64,000 nt of DNA from Limnohabitans sp. 15K (GCF_002778285.1 NZ_NESM01000002.1:186001-250000); one strand, 5' to 3'. Shown: positions 1 through 9,499, counted from the first letter of the stretch. Numbers and translations are program-made. The notes: generated by a model from the sequence alone, not told the origin.

Positions 1-7
1 CCATGAC

Positions 8-32
8 AAAAGGCAGCCGAGGCTGCCTTTTG
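8..32. terminator. Hairpin terminator beyond acs
   Basis: A perfect stem of AAAAGGCAGCC with GGCTGCCTTTT around a GA loop. The T-rich edge on each side could make it work in both directions. It lies about 50 bases past the acs stop codon on the minus strand, so it probably ends the acs transcript. Confidence 0.75.
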
Positions 33-81
33 TTTGGGACTCTTGCAAAGGTCTGATGACCTTTGCAAATGTTGCTGCAGA

Positions 82-2043
82 TCAGTAAGCCTGACCCAAC
101 TGGCTCAAGATGCCGGGGTTCTCGAGCGTCGAGATGTCTTGTGTGATCTCTTCGCCTTTGGCCAGCGAACGCAGCAGGCGGCGCATGATCTTGCCCGAAC
201 GGGTCTTGGGCAGGTTTTCGCCAAAGCGGATGTCCTTGGGCTTGGCGATCGGGCCGATTTCTTTGGCGATGTGGTCGCGAAGTTGCTTGGCAATCGCCTT
301 GCCTTCGTCGGTGTTGGGCAGCGATCGCTTGAGCACCACAAAGGCGCAAATTGCTTCACCGGTGGTGTCGTCAGGGCGCCCCACCACGGCGGCTTCGGCA
401 ACCAGCTCGGTGCAGCTGACCAAGGCCGATTCGATTTCCATCGTGCCCATGCGGTGCCCCGACACGTTCAGCACGTCGTCGATGCGGCCCGTGATGGTGA
501 AGTAACCGGTTTTCTCGTCCCGGATCGAGCCGTCGCCTGCCAAGTAGTACTTGCCCTTGAAGTCTTCTGGGTAATAGCTTTTCTTGAAGCGCTCAGGGTC
601 GCCCCAGATGTTGCGGATCATGGAAGGCCATGGTTTTTTCACGACCAAAATGCCGCCTTGGCCATTGGGCATGTCTTTGCCGGTTTCGTCCACGATGGCG
701 GCCTGGATGCCTGGGAAAGGCAGCGTGCACGAGCCAGGCACCATGGGCGTGACGCCAGGCAGCGGCGTGATCATGTGGCCACCGGTTTCGGTTTGCCAGA
801 AGGTGTCCACGATCGGGCAATTGCCGCCACCGACATGCTGGTGGTACCACTCCCAAGCAGCGGGGTTGATCGGCTCGCCGACCGAACCCAGCAAACGCAG
901 GCTGGAGAGGTCATAGCTCTTGGGGTGCACCGCGTCGTTGGCTTCTGCGGCTTTGATGAGCGAACGGATGGCGGTAGGTGCTGTGTAGAAGATGGTGGCT
1001 TTGTGGTCCTGGATCATCTTCCAGAAACGGCCAGCGTCGGGGTAAGTGGGCACGCCCTCGAACACGATTTCAGTACCGCCCAGAGCCAAGGGGCCATAGG
1101 TAATGTAGGTGTGGCCCGTGACCCAGCCGATGTCGGCGGTGCACCAGAACACGTCATCAGCTTTCAAATCGAACGTCCATTTTGTGGTCAGCGCCGCGTG
1201 CAGCAAGTAGCCGCCCGTGCTGTGTTGCACACCTTTGGGCTTGCCGGTGGAGCCCGAGGTGTAGAGCAAGAACAGGGGGTGTTCGGCGCTCACCCACTCT
1301 GGCTCGCAGGTGGTGGCTTGCTGGTCGGCCAAGTCGGCCATCCACTGGTCGCGGCCAGCGGTCATGGCGATGTCGGCACCCGAGCGCTTCACAACCAAGA
1401 CATTCTTGATCGAGCCGCAGCCGCCCAAACCAATGGCTTCGTCCACGATGGACTTGAGGGGCAGCAGCTTGCCGCCGCGCACCTGGTTGTCGGCGGTGAT
1501 CACGGCGACAGCGCCTGTGTCTTCGATGCGGTCACGCAGCGACTGGGCCGAAAATCCACCGAACACCACCGAGTGGGTCGCGCCGATGCGGGCGCAAGCT
1601 TGCATGGCCGCCACGCCTTCGATGGACATGGAGATGTAGATGACCACGCGGTCACCCTTTTGGATGCCCAGGCTTTTCAAGGCGTTGGCGTATTGGCAGG
1701 TTTTGGCCAGCAGCTGGCTGTAGGTGACCTTGGTCACTTCGCCACCGTCGGCTTCAAAGATGATGGCGGTCTTGTCGCCCAGGCCTTTTTCGACGTTGCG
1801 GTCCAGGCAGTTGTAAGAGGCGTTCAGGGTGCCGTCTTCGAACCACTTGAAGAAAGGCGCGTTGGATTCGTCGAGCACCTTGGTGAAAGGGGTCTTCCAG
1901 CTGATCAGTTCCTTCGCCAGACGACCCCAATAGCCCTGGTAGTCGGTTTCGGCTTCTTTGCACAGGGCTTCGTAAGCCGCCATGCCTGAAATATTGGCGT
2001 TTTTAACAAAGTCTTCGCTGGGCTGATAAAGGTTGGAACTCAT
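82..2043 (-). CDS. acs: Acetyl-CoA synthetase (AMP-forming)
   Basis: Activates acetate with ATP to acetyl-AMP and then to acetyl-CoA in the cytoplasm. The 653-residue length is that of bacterial Acs (about 650). The adenylate-forming family P-loop [11 protein letters not shown] lies in the middle of the protein. Near residue 615 is the C-terminal [11 protein letters not shown] motif, whose lysine is the known regulatory acetylation site in this family. The ATG start is preceded by a clear GAGGAG ribosome binding site. It is transcribed alone, divergently from the YqhA-type gene, and a hairpin lies just past its stop. Nothing is missing or unusual. Propionyl-CoA synthetase is a less likely alternative because length and motif context fit Acs. 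Confidence 0.96.
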   Translation of the reverse strand: MSSNLYQPSEDFVKNANISGMAAYEALCKEAETDYQGYWGRLAKELISWKTPFTKVLDESNAPFFKWFEDGTLNASYNCLDRNVEKGLGDKTAIIFEADGGEVTKVTYSQLLAKTCQYANALKSLGIQKGDRVVIYISMSIEGVAAMQACARIGATHSVVFGGFSAQSLRDRIEDTGAVAVITADNQVRGGKLLPLKSIVDEAIGLGGCGSIKNVLVVKRSGADIAMTAGRDQWMADLADQQATTCEPEWVSAEHPLFLLYTSGSTGKPKGVQHSTGGYLLHAALTTKWTFDLKADDVFWCTADIGWVTGHTYITYGPLALGGTEIVFEGVPTYPDAGRFWKMIQDHKATIFYTAPTAIRSLIKAAEANDAVHPKSYDLSSLRLLGSVGEPINPAAWEWYHQHVGGGNCPIVDTFWQTETGGHMITPLPGVTPMVPGSCTLPFPGIQAAIVDETGKDMPNGQGGILVVKKPWPSMIRNIWGDPERFKKSYYPEDFKGKYYLAGDGSIRDEKTGYFTITGRIDDVLNVSGHRMGTMEIESALVSCTELVAEAAVVGRPDDTTGEAICAFVVLKRSLPNTDEGKAIAKQLRDHIAKEIGPIAKPKDIRFGENLPKTRSGKIMRRLLRSLAKGEEITQDISTLENPGILSQLGQAY

Positions 2044-2222
2044 CTGATTTGTCTCCTCAATGACATGGACGTTTTTTTAAACTGGTGCAAATGTCGGCTT
2101 TCGCTCTTACAAAGTACTGACTGACATCAGACTTGCATGGACATGGGGTGGAATTGGATTTCTACCGCCTAAAATCTTGTCACGCCCCAAGGCCAGGCCT
2201 TCAAGCAACATTCAGGAAAACC

Positions 2223-2822
2223 ATGTCCCCCAAGCAGCCCGCCCCCAAAGGCAAATTGAGCCCCTTGAACAGCTTTATTTTTGCCAGCCGTTGGCTGCAA
2301 TTGCCTCTTTATTTGGGCCTCATCGCCGCTCAAGCTGTTTACGTTTTTCATTTCTGGGTGGAATTGGTGCACCTTTTGGAAGCGGCCTTTGGCAGCCAAA
2401 CCGCCCTGCAGGCCCTGATCACCAGCATCGGTTACAAAACCGACGCCCCCATCACCTCGTTGAACGAAACCGTGATCATGCTGGTCGTTTTGGCCTTGAT
2501 CGATGTGGTCATGATTTCTAACCTGTTGATCATGGTCATCGTTGGCGGCTACGAAACTTTTGTATCGCGCCTGAATCTGGAAGGCCATCCCGATCAGCCC
2601 GAATGGCTCGACCATGTGAATGCCTCGGTGCTCAAGGTCAAACTGGGTACGGCCATCATTGGCATCAGCTCCATCCACCTGCTCAAGACCTTCATCAACG
2701 CCGCCAACTACGATGAAAAAGTGCTGATGTGGCAAACCATCATCCACATGGCTTTCTTGCTCAGCGCCATTGCCATTGCCTATGCAGACCGCCTGATGTC
2801 GCACCACGACAAGGCCCACTGA
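2223..2822 (+). CDS. YqhA-type (UPF0114) inner membrane protein
   Basis: A 199-residue membrane protein with about four hydrophobic helices: near residues 15-40, 75-105, 135-155 and 175-190. The pattern of a short basic N-terminus, a helix with the ASRW motif, and a long middle helix pair containing [12 protein letters not shown] matches the UPF0114/YqhA family, whose biochemical role is not established. The frame is open upstream to 2133, but the ATG at 2223 is preceded by an AGGA motif and begins right before the family's usual N-terminus, so I chose it. It sits 46 bases before fumA on the same strand and may be co-transcribed with it. Confidence 0.85.
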   Translation: MSPKQPAPKGKLSPLNSFIFASRWLQLPLYLGLIAAQAVYVFHFWVELVHLLEAAFGSQTALQALITSIGYKTDAPITSLNETVIMLVVLALIDVVMISNLLIMVIVGGYETFVSRLNLEGHPDQPEWLDHVNASVLKVKLGTAIIGISSIHLLKTFINAANYDEKVLMWQTIIHMAFLLSAIAIAYADRLMSHHDKAH

Positions 2823-2868
2823 GCGCCTGACAACGAACGATTTTTGATTTTCACGGGATAAAACCACC

Positions 2869-4422
2869 ATGACCACACTGATCAAACAAGACGACCTGAT
2901 CGAATCCGTCGCCGCAGCGCTGCAGTACATCAGCTACTACCACCCGGCTGACTTCATCTCGCACCTGGCCAGCGCCTATGAGCGCGAGCAAAGCCCGGCC
3001 GCCAAGGACGCGATTGCGCAAATCCTGACCAACAGCAAGATGAGCGCCTTTGGCCACCGCCCGATTTGCCAAGACACCGGCATCGTGAACGTGTTCCTCG
3101 AAGTGGGCATGGACGTGAAATTCGATGGTTTCACGGGCAGCCTGGAAGACGCTGTGAACGAAGGCGTGCGACGCGGCTACAACTATGCCGACAACATGCT
3201 GCGTGCATCCGTGGTGTCTGACCCGCACTTCAACCGCAAAAACACCAAAGACAACACGCCCGCCGTGATCTTCACCAAGATCGTGCCGGGCCACCATGTG
3301 CATGTGACCGTGGCGGCCAAAGGTGGCGGCAGCGAAAACAAGTCCAAGTTGATCATGCTCAACCCCGGCGACAGCATCGTCGACTGGGTTTTGAAGACGG
3401 TGCCCACCATGGGCGCTGGCTGGTGCCCACCCGGCATGCTGGGCATCGGCATTGGCGGCACCGCCGAAAAAGCCGTGCTCTTGGCCAAGGAAAGCCTGAT
3501 GGACGACCTGGACATGTACCAGTTGCTCGAAAAATCCAGCAAAGGCGAAAAGCTCGACCAAGTGGAAGAGATGCGCCTGGAGCTCTACCACAAGGTCAAC
3601 GCCCTGGGCATTGGCGCACAGGGCCTGGGCGGCCTCACCACCGTGCTCGACATCAAGATCAAGATGTACCCCACGCACGCGGCCAGCAAGCCTGTGGCCA
3701 TGATCCCCAACTGCGCGGCCACCCGCCACGCGCACTTTGTGCTGGACGGCTCTGGCCCCACCTATCTGGAAGCACCATCACTCGATCTGTGGCCCAACGT
3801 GAACTGGACAGCCGACACCGAAAAGAGCCAACGCGTGGACCTGAACACCCTGACGCCCGAGCAAGTCGCCGCCTGGAAACCCGGCCAGACCCTGCTGCTC
3901 AACGGCAAGATGCTCACGGGCCGCGACGCTGCGCACAAACGCATTCAAGACATGCTGGCCAAAGGTGAGCCGCTGCCCGTGGACTTTAAGAACCGCGTGA
4001 TTTACTACGTGGGTCCGGTGGACCCCGTGGGCGACGAGGCTGTGGGCCCCGCAGGCCCCACCACCGCCACCCGCATGGACGGCTTCACCGAAATGATGCT
4101 GGCCAACACCGGCCTGATCGCCATGATCGGCAAGGCCGAACGTGGCCCGGTCGCCATCGAAGCCATCAAGAAGCACAAGAGCGCTTACCTGATGGCCGTG
4201 GGCGGCGCGGCATACCTGGTGTCCAAAGCCATCAAGCACGCCCAGGTCGTGGGCTTTGCCGACATGGGCATGGAAGCCATTTACGAATTCGACGTGGTCG
4301 ACATGCCCGTGACAGTGGCGGTCGATGCAGGCGGCACCAGCGCCCACATCACGGGACCTGCCGAGTGGCAAAAGCGCATCGCCACGGGTGAGTTCAAAGG
4401 CATTGGTGTGACGGCTGGCTGA
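2869..4422 (+). CDS. fumA: Class I (iron-sulfur) fumarate hydratase
   Basis: Interconverts fumarate and malate in the TCA cycle using an oxygen-sensitive [4Fe-4S] cluster. The protein has 517 residues, with the alpha and beta parts fused as in FumA/FumB, not the class II FumC fold. Cysteines in typical class I contexts are C67 (RPICQDTG), C186 (GAGWCPPG) and C282 (IPNCAATRHAHF), which I take as the cluster ligands. The C-terminal swivelling domain carries the GPTTATRMDGF segment. The stop codon is two bases before the GTG start of murI, so the two genes are almost certainly co-transcribed. I see no terminator between them. Confidence 0.95.
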   Translation: MTTLIKQDDLIESVAAALQYISYYHPADFISHLASAYEREQSPAAKDAIAQILTNSKMSAFGHRPICQDTGIVNVFLEVGMDVKFDGFTGSLEDAVNEGVRRGYNYADNMLRASVVSDPHFNRKNTKDNTPAVIFTKIVPGHHVHVTVAAKGGGSENKSKLIMLNPGDSIVDWVLKTVPTMGAGWCPPGMLGIGIGGTAEKAVLLAKESLMDDLDMYQLLEKSSKGEKLDQVEEMRLELYHKVNALGIGAQGLGGLTTVLDIKIKMYPTHAASKPVAMIPNCAATRHAHFVLDGSGPTYLEAPSLDLWPNVNWTADTEKSQRVDLNTLTPEQVAAWKPGQTLLLNGKMLTGRDAAHKRIQDMLAKGEPLPVDFKNRVIYYVGPVDPVGDEAVGPAGPTTATRMDGFTEMMLANTGLIAMIGKAERGPVAIEAIKKHKSAYLMAVGGAAYLVSKAIKHAQVVGFADMGMEAIYEFDVVDMPVTVAVDAGGTSAHITGPAEWQKRIATGEFKGIGVTAG

Positions 4423-4424
4423 AC

Positions 4425-5306
4425 GTGAACAGGCCCATCGGCGTTTTTGACAGCGGCATTGGGGGCCTGAGCGTGCTCAGGGCCTTGCAAAAAGAGCTGC
4501 CGAACGAGGCCTTTGTGTACCTGGCCGACAACGCGCATGCGCCCTACGGCGAGAAAAGCGAGGCGTTTGTCAGCCAGCGCACCCTCGCAATCGCCGACTA
4601 TTTATTGACGCACCACCACATCAAAGCTTTGGTGGTGGCCTGCAACACCGCCACCGCCGCCGCGATCCACGGGTTGCGGGCCCTGCACCCTGCTCTGCCG
4701 ATTGTGGGTGTTGAGCCTGCGCTCAAACCGGCTTTGGCCATCAGCCAGACCCGTCGCATTGGGGTGATGGCCACCCGAGGCACCGTGGGCAGCGAGAAAT
4801 TCGCCCGCTTGCTGGCCAGTGTGCAAGGCCAAGCCGAGTTTGTGGTGAAAGCCTGCAACGGCTTGGCTTTGGCCATCGAGCAAAGCACCCTGCCCGACCG
4901 GGTTGAAGTTGCGCAACAAGACATTGCACAGCTCCTCAAGACCTACACAGAAGCCATGGGGCGTTTTGGCAATCAACCGGGTGAAATCGACACCTTGGTG
5001 CTGGGCTGCACCCACTATGTGTTTGTCGAATCCGCTTTGCAAGACTTGTTAGGCCCGCAGGTGCAAATGGTCTCAACGGGGGAGCCCGTGGCACGTCAAA
5101 CACGACGCTTGTTGGAAATGGCAGACTTGCTGTCTCAAGACGGCACTTCGACAAAGCAAAGCACCCGTTTGTTGACCACGGGTGACTTGGAAAGCCTTCA
5201 AGCCGCCGCCCAACGGTGGCTGGGTTTACCGTCCCAGGCTTGCCAAGCGGCCACGCTCTACGTCCACGGGGATCAACAAGATCAAGCCCAGGATAAACAG
5301 CAGTGA
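4425..5306 (+). CDS. murI: Glutamate racemase
   Basis: Makes D-glutamate for peptidoglycan from L-glutamate by a two-cysteine, cofactor-free mechanism. The 293-residue protein has the N-terminal FDSGIGGLSVL motif (residues 8-18), the first catalytic cysteine C73 in ACNTATA, and the second, C195, in GCTHYVF. The GTG start is used because it gives the family's usual N-terminus and falls two bases after the fumA stop. The last 81 bases overlap the end of the convergent transporter gene on the other strand. Confidence 0.96.
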   Translation: MNRPIGVFDSGIGGLSVLRALQKELPNEAFVYLADNAHAPYGEKSEAFVSQRTLAIADYLLTHHHIKALVVACNTATAAAIHGLRALHPALPIVGVEPALKPALAISQTRRIGVMATRGTVGSEKFARLLASVQGQAEFVVKACNGLALAIEQSTLPDRVEVAQQDIAQLLKTYTEAMGRFGNQPGEIDTLVLGCTHYVFVESALQDLLGPQVQMVSTGEPVARQTRRLLEMADLLSQDGTSTKQSTRLLTTGDLESLQAAAQRWLGLPSQACQAATLYVHGDQQDQAQDKQQ

Positions 5307-6515
5307 GGTCGATCCGATGGCCAAACGCTGGTTGCCATCACTCAACCAAGTGATCAGGCCATAGGTCAAGGGACCCAAAATGCTGGCCAGCCGAATGGCA
5401 AAGGTCCACAGGCCAAAGAACTCGCCCAAGCGCTGCGTCGGGACCATCAAACCGGCCATGGCACGGCCTGAAGACTGGCTGGACCCCATGCAAAAACCCG
5501 CAATGGCGGCAGCCCACCAAAACATGTCTTTGTTGGTCGAAAGCGCCGCAATGATGCAAGTGGCGACCCAACCGACCAAGGTCAAGGACAAGGTCAGTTT
5601 GTGACCCACGCGGTCTTGCAAATGCCCAAGCAAAAAGGCCCCAGCAAAGGCCGCAAAATTCAACACAAAGATCAGCACCATGGTTTCTTGGGGCTGAAAG
5701 CCAATCACCTGCTCGGCGTAAATGGCCGCCAAGGTAATGGCCACGGCGACGCCACCTTGGTAGGCCACGGCGCAAGCCAGTAAACGGGTGAAATCGGGAT
5801 AGGGCGAGGCATCACGCAAGGTTTGCCGCAAGCCACGCAAACTTTGCAACACCGTGCGCACGGGCAAATCCGGTTGCGCGGGCGAGTGCTCTTTCAAAAG
5901 TGCAAAAGTCACCAGCGCCGCCGCACCGTAAATCACAGCGGTAATCAGCATGGTCACGGGCACGAACTGGCTACCGGTCTCACCGCGGGCCTGAGCCGAC
6001 AGGACATAGGCCAAACAAATGCCCAAAGTGAGCATGCCGCCGATGTAACCCAAGGACCAACCCCAACCGCTCACACGGCCCATGGCTTCAGGTTTGGCCA
6101 GCTCCGGCAAAAAGGACGCGGTGAGCGACTCGCCATACGAAAAGAAGGTGTTGGACACCACCAAAATGAACAAGCCCAGAGCCACTTGACCCGGCCCCAC
6201 GAACGCCAATGCGGCCGTGCTGAGCACACAACCGGCGGTGACCCACATGAGCAAACGTTTTTTGCCCGCCACACGGTCGGCCCAAGCGCCCAGCCCTGGC
6301 ATGGTCAACATGACGATGAAGTAAGAAACACTCAAGCCAGAGGTCCAGGCCAAAGTGGCCCAATCGGCACCGTCAGCGACGCCACCCACAAAATAAGCCG
6401 CAAACACGGCTGTGATGACCACAGTGGAATAGCCAGAATTGGCGAAGTCGTACATGGCCCAACCGAACACCTCGCGCTTTCGAACGCCGGGATTGAGGGC
6501 TTCGCGGGAGATCAT
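5226..6515 (-). CDS. MFS transporter of the UMF1 (Atg22-like) family
   Basis: A 429-residue protein with about 12 membrane segments. The N-terminal motif FGWAMYDFANSGYSTVV is characteristic of the UMF1 group of the major facilitator superfamily. The substrate is not known; members are often annotated simply as MFS or Atg22-like permeases. The frame is open to 6653, but the extension would overlap the upstream gene (its stop is at 6535) and is not membrane-like, so I chose the ATG at 6515, 19 bases past that stop. The upstream gene probably shares its transcript. Its 3' end overlaps murI by 81 bases in the convergent direction. Confidence 0.88.
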   Translation of the reverse strand: MISREALNPGVRKREVFGWAMYDFANSGYSTVVITAVFAAYFVGGVADGADWATLAWTSGLSVSYFIVMLTMPGLGAWADRVAGKKRLLMWVTAGCVLSTAALAFVGPGQVALGLFILVVSNTFFSYGESLTASFLPELAKPEAMGRVSGWGWSLGYIGGMLTLGICLAYVLSAQARGETGSQFVPVTMLITAVIYGAAALVTFALLKEHSPAQPDLPVRTVLQSLRGLRQTLRDASPYPDFTRLLACAVAYQGGVAVAITLAAIYAEQVIGFQPQETMVLIFVLNFAAFAGAFLLGHLQDRVGHKLTLSLTLVGWVATCIIAALSTNKDMFWWAAAIAGFCMGSSQSSGRAMAGLMVPTQRLGEFFGLWTFAIRLASILGPLTYGLITWLSDGNQRLAIGSTSLLFILGLILLIPVDVERGRLASLGR

Positions 6516-6534
6516 GTCAGACACGTTGAACCGA

Positions 6535-7176
6535 TCAGTGAAGGTGTCTTGGGCGTCGGCCACCGCCGTGGCCGCTGCCACCATTGCCCCCGCCATTGCC
6601 GCCTGAGCCACGGGGTGGCTTGCCCAACTCGAGCGAGCTGACCAGGTTGTCAAAGCGTTGGCTGAAGAGTTTGTCGATTTCAGAAACCACGCCCGACAAT
6701 TCGGAGCCGTCGAAATGACGCTCCATCATGTTCACCACATCGTGGATCAACAGGTCGCGCTGCGCTTGCATGATGGCGCCGGGATCAGGACCCACAAACA
6801 ACATCACAAAATCGTCGCGCGAATCGGTGCCGCTGGCTTCGTCTTCGTCGTCAAATTCGGTGTCGTAAAAGGTGACTTCGATCTGTGCGCCTGCTGCTGA
6901 CAAATCGTTCAGGTTCATGCACAGGTCTTCCATGACCATGCGAAAGTCATCGTCGCCCCGAACCGTCCAGCACATCTGCAGGCGGCTCAAATCGCCATCA
7001 AAACGGATGCCGGGTTCTTCTTCGTACAAACTGGGCGAACCGTCGCTCAGGCTGCGAGCGCCTGCATAACGCCAAAGGGGTTTGAGTGCTTCCTGGATCG
7101 CTTTGATGTCCGTACCAGGTTTGATGGGCACATCACCATGCACATGAATTTCAAGCGGTGCGTTGTCGTTTTTCAT
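6535..7176 (-). CDS. Acidic protein of unknown function, Gly/His-rich tail
   Basis: A 213-residue soluble protein that I do not recognise as a characterised family. Residues 1-190 look globular and acidic, with a run of D/E around EFDDEDEASGTDSRDD. The last 25 residues are a low-complexity glycine, asparagine and histidine tail ending in GGGRRPRHLH. There is no signal peptide or membrane helix. It precedes the MFS gene by 19 bases on the same strand and lies just downstream of tRNA-Leu. The glycine/histidine tail could bind metal, but that is only a guess. Confidence 0.7.
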   Translation of the reverse strand: MKNDNAPLEIHVHGDVPIKPGTDIKAIQEALKPLWRYAGARSLSDGSPSLYEEEPGIRFDGDLSRLQMCWTVRGDDDFRMVMEDLCMNLNDLSAAGAQIEVTFYDTEFDDEDEASGTDSRDDFVMLFVGPDPGAIMQAQRDLLIHDVVNMMERHFDGSELSGVVSEIDKLFSQRFDNLVSSLELGKPPRGSGGNGGGNGGSGHGGGRRPRHLH

Positions 7177-7193
7177 GATGGTGTTTCCACTGT

Positions 7194-7286
7194 TGGTGCC
7201 CCGAACCGGAATCGAACCGGTACGCCCGCTATGAACGAAGCAACGGATTTTAAGTCCGGTGTGTCTACCAGTTTCACCATCGGGGC
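7194..7286 (-). tRNA. tRNA-Leu (anticodon TAA)
   Basis: The minus strand reads as a type II tRNA beginning GCCCCGATGGTGAAACTGG, with anticodon TAA in the loop between GGACT and ATCCG, a long variable arm, and a T arm with GGTTCGATTCC. The acceptor stem is GCCCCG/CGGGGC with A73, and the CCA end is encoded in the DNA. Confidence 0.95.
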
Positions 7287-7325
7287 ATAACGCTTATTGT
7301 GCCTTGATAACGCGGTGTTTTGACC

Positions 7326-7718
7326 TCAGTCCATCTGCAAATTCAGCATGGCCAATGCATACAAGGCCACCACGGCCAAATAAGCGGCAGACCACACCAT
7401 CGTGCGCCACTTGGCTTTGTCGGCAACGTAACAAATCACATACAAAACGCGCATGACAACAAAAAACACGGCCAGCGCATCCACGATTTGTGGATCGACC
7501 CCGGTGAGCAAAGCCAAGATGATGCCGACCGCAAAGAAGGGGAAAGCTTCGAAACAGTTGGCCTGCGCGGCATTGGCCCTGGCCCGAAAGCCCGTTTGAC
7601 GCGCCAGCCAAGCCCGTGGGTCGTTGTTGTCAAAACCCTTGAAGCCCGATTTGGCAATGCCCGCGCACACCACAGGCATGAGTCCGGCCACCAACACAGC
7701 ACCATAAGAAATCATCAT
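7326..7718 (-). CDS. MAPEG family membrane protein
   Basis: A 130-residue protein with four hydrophobic helices, fitting the MAPEG fold (membrane-associated proteins in eicosanoid and glutathione metabolism). Characteristic pieces are the RANAAQANCFEAFPFFAVG segment and the VVMRVLYVICYVADK segment. Bacterial members are mostly uncharacterised, and some have glutathione transferase activity. I chose the paired ATG codons at 7718/7715 because a GGAG motif lies about seven bases upstream. The longer frame to 7766 has no such signal. It is followed by tRNA-Leu on the same strand. Confidence 0.85.
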   Translation of the reverse strand: MMISYGAVLVAGLMPVVCAGIAKSGFKGFDNNDPRAWLARQTGFRARANAAQANCFEAFPFFAVGIILALLTGVDPQIVDALAVFFVVMRVLYVICYVADKAKWRTMVWSAAYLAVVALYALAMLNLQMD

Positions 7719-7772
7719 TCTGCTCTCCTTCAAGATTCGGTCGAGGTCGCAAGCCAAGGGCGGCAACCACGC

Positions 7773-7803
7773 AAAAAAAAGCCACTGAGATCATCAGTGG
7801 CTG
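7773..7803 (-). terminator. Rho-independent terminator after the 56-residue gene
   Basis: On the minus strand AGCCACTGA and TCAGTGGCT form a nine-pair stem around TGATC, followed by an eight-T run. It lies 36 bases beyond the stop of the small gene at 7839, supporting that gene as a real transcription unit separate from the MAPEG gene. Confidence 0.85.
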
Positions 7804-7838
7804 TTCACTGGCCCGGCGCAAAGCCGAGCGCATGAGGA

Positions 7839-8009
7839 TCAACCGCCCTTTTTGGAGCGCTTGCCTGGGTTTTTCTTGCTGCGGGTGGCCACACCACGCT
7901 CAAGGCTCACGCGTTGACCGCGGCCTGCTGTGCGCAGGGTCACGCCTGGCAATGCGGGCAATGGTGGGGTGAATTTACGATCTGCTTCGGTAACGATTTT
8001 GTTGCCCAT
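7839..8009 (-). CDS. Small basic protein of unknown function (56 aa)
   Basis: Reading the minus strand from ATG at 8009 gives a 56-residue protein beginning MGNKIVTEADRKF and ending in the strongly basic NPGKRSKKGG. A TGGAGC ribosome binding site lies about six bases before the start and a strong terminator follows, so it has the layout of a genuine single-gene unit. The proline-rich centre and lysine/arginine tail suggest nucleic acid binding, for example rRNA or DNA, but no known family is recognised. It has no signal peptide, membrane segment or cysteine. Confidence 0.7.
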   Translation of the reverse strand: MGNKIVTEADRKFTPPLPALPGVTLRTAGRGQRVSLERGVATRSKKNPGKRSKKGG

Positions 8010-8102
8010 CTACGGCTCCAGATAAATAATGCAAAGCGATATTAAGCCACAAGAATGGGCAGATTTTCGGGCCGACTTTAGATCAGGCGATAAACTGCCC
8101 AC

Positions 8103-8642
8103 ATGGACTTCACCGCTTGGCTGATCGTGGCCTATTTCGCCATGCTGGCGATCAACCTTCGCAAACGTTGGGGGGTCATCGACGGCCCTTGGCTGTTTTT
8201 CTTTCGGGCTTTTTTCCCCAATTGGAAGTTCTACCATGGCATTCAACTGGCACCACGTCTTTACGTTCGCGGTCAGCTTGGCACATCGACTTGGACCGAC
8301 TGGCAACTGATTTACCCCCGTCTGCCAAGGAAAGCCATCCACCTGTTCCACAACCCTGCCGTGAATTTGGCGCTGGCTCACCAAAACTTGGTGGACCACT
8401 TGGCCAACGACATCAACGAATTGCCGGAAGGCGCGGACATTCGTGACCGTGTGACCTACCAACTGGTCAAGCAACTGGCTTGGCAAGCCCTCTCTGGTGA
8501 GTGCTGGGGTGATCAGCCCATGCTGCAGCAGCCCCCTGCAGAGGGGCTGTCGGCTTACCAATTTCAAGTGCGCATGGAGTTGCCCGATGGGCAAAACAGC
8601 CAGCTCATGCTGCAATCGCCAGTGGAGACGCAATGGAGTTGA
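8103..8642 (+). CDS. Hypothetical protein paired with HTTM-like gene
   Basis: A 179-residue protein with one N-terminal hydrophobic helix (about residues 3-18) followed by a basic RKRW stretch, so probably an inner membrane anchor with a cytoplasmic domain. I recognise no catalytic motif. Its stop codon lies inside the start of the next gene, a 10-base overlap that indicates translational coupling and a joint role. Pairs of this kind (a small anchored protein and a polytopic HTTM-like protein) are uncharacterised as far as I know. Confidence 0.72.
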   Translation: MDFTAWLIVAYFAMLAINLRKRWGVIDGPWLFFFRAFFPNWKFYHGIQLAPRLYVRGQLGTSTWTDWQLIYPRLPRKAIHLFHNPAVNLALAHQNLVDHLANDINELPEGADIRDRVTYQLVKQLAWQALSGECWGDQPMLQQPPAEGLSAYQFQVRMELPDGQNSQLMLQSPVETQWS

Positions 8643-9433
8643 CTTGGGCTGTCCGTGGTTTTGAAATATTGCTGGGTTGGAGCTTGCTGCTGCAAACACT
8701 GGAGTACCTGCGCCTGCCATCGATGGACAAACTGACCCAATGGCCCGTGTTGTCGCAAGAGATCCCCGCGCGGCCTGCTTGGCTCAAGACCACGCTGGAC
8801 CAGTTGTTTCAGCCCCAACCTTACACCGCTTGGTTGTGCTTAAGAGCCGTTTTGGCCATCGCGCTGATGCTCGGGCAAGTGGGCTTGGCAGGCGCTACGC
8901 TGCTGTTTGTCATGGCCTTGCTGCTGCTGCTGCGCTGGCGCGGTGCCTTCAACGGTGGCAGTGATTTCATGACCCTGGTGGGCATCTCTGGACTGCTGCT
9001 GTCCCACTTGGTAGCCACTTTCACCGACGCCTCATTGGGCTGGCAAGCTGGCTTTGGGTACATCAGCTTGCAAACCGTCAGCTCTTACTTTGTTTCTGGT
9101 TGGGTGAAACTCTTGCGCCCAGAGTGGCGGTCAGGCCGCGCCCTCACAGTTTTTCTGGACACAGGGGTTTATGGGCCCTTGGCACACAACAGCATTTACC
9201 GAAACCGGATGGTGGCTTTGCTGTGCTCTTGGGCGTTCACCCTGTGGGAAGGTTTATTCCCTTTGGCACTGCTCGATGTGCGATTGGCGGTGCTTTGGTG
9301 CGCAGTGGCCGCCCTTTTTCACTTTTTGGTTTTTTGGTTCTTGGGCTTGAACCGGTTTTTTTGGGCCTGGATCAGCAGTTTTCCGGCCCTCATCTATTGC
9401 GCCAGCCTCACCCCTCAGCTGCTCCCATTCTGA
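8633..9433 (+). CDS. HTTM-like polytopic membrane protein
   Basis: A 266-residue protein with roughly seven hydrophobic segments. The layout of a long loop after the first helix, the ISLQTVSSYFVSGWVKL segment, and a HNS motif followed by more helices resembles the HTTM group related to vitamin K-dependent gamma-carboxylase membrane domains. The match is by overall pattern only, and I see no complete carboxylase active-site signature. The ATG at 8633 overlaps the end of the preceding gene by 10 bases, so the two are translationally coupled. A DoxX-type protein is an alternative assignment. Confidence 0.7.
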   Translation: MELTWAVRGFEILLGWSLLLQTLEYLRLPSMDKLTQWPVLSQEIPARPAWLKTTLDQLFQPQPYTAWLCLRAVLAIALMLGQVGLAGATLLFVMALLLLLRWRGAFNGGSDFMTLVGISGLLLSHLVATFTDASLGWQAGFGYISLQTVSSYFVSGWVKLLRPEWRSGRALTVFLDTGVYGPLAHNSIYRNRMVALLCSWAFTLWEGLFPLALLDVRLAVLWCAVAALFHFLVFWFLGLNRFFWAWISSFPALIYCASLTPQLLPF

Positions 9434-9499
9434 CGGGTTGGCGACTGCAAGGGCATTGAAGGCCGTTTAGGATGGCTTTTTTGTTTGCAAGGCCACAAT

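Noticed and set aside
34..1989. A 651-codon open frame on the plus strand opposite acs
   Set aside because: It mirrors acs on the other strand, has His/Gln/Val-rich composition typical of antisense frames in GC-rich genes, and shows no domain.
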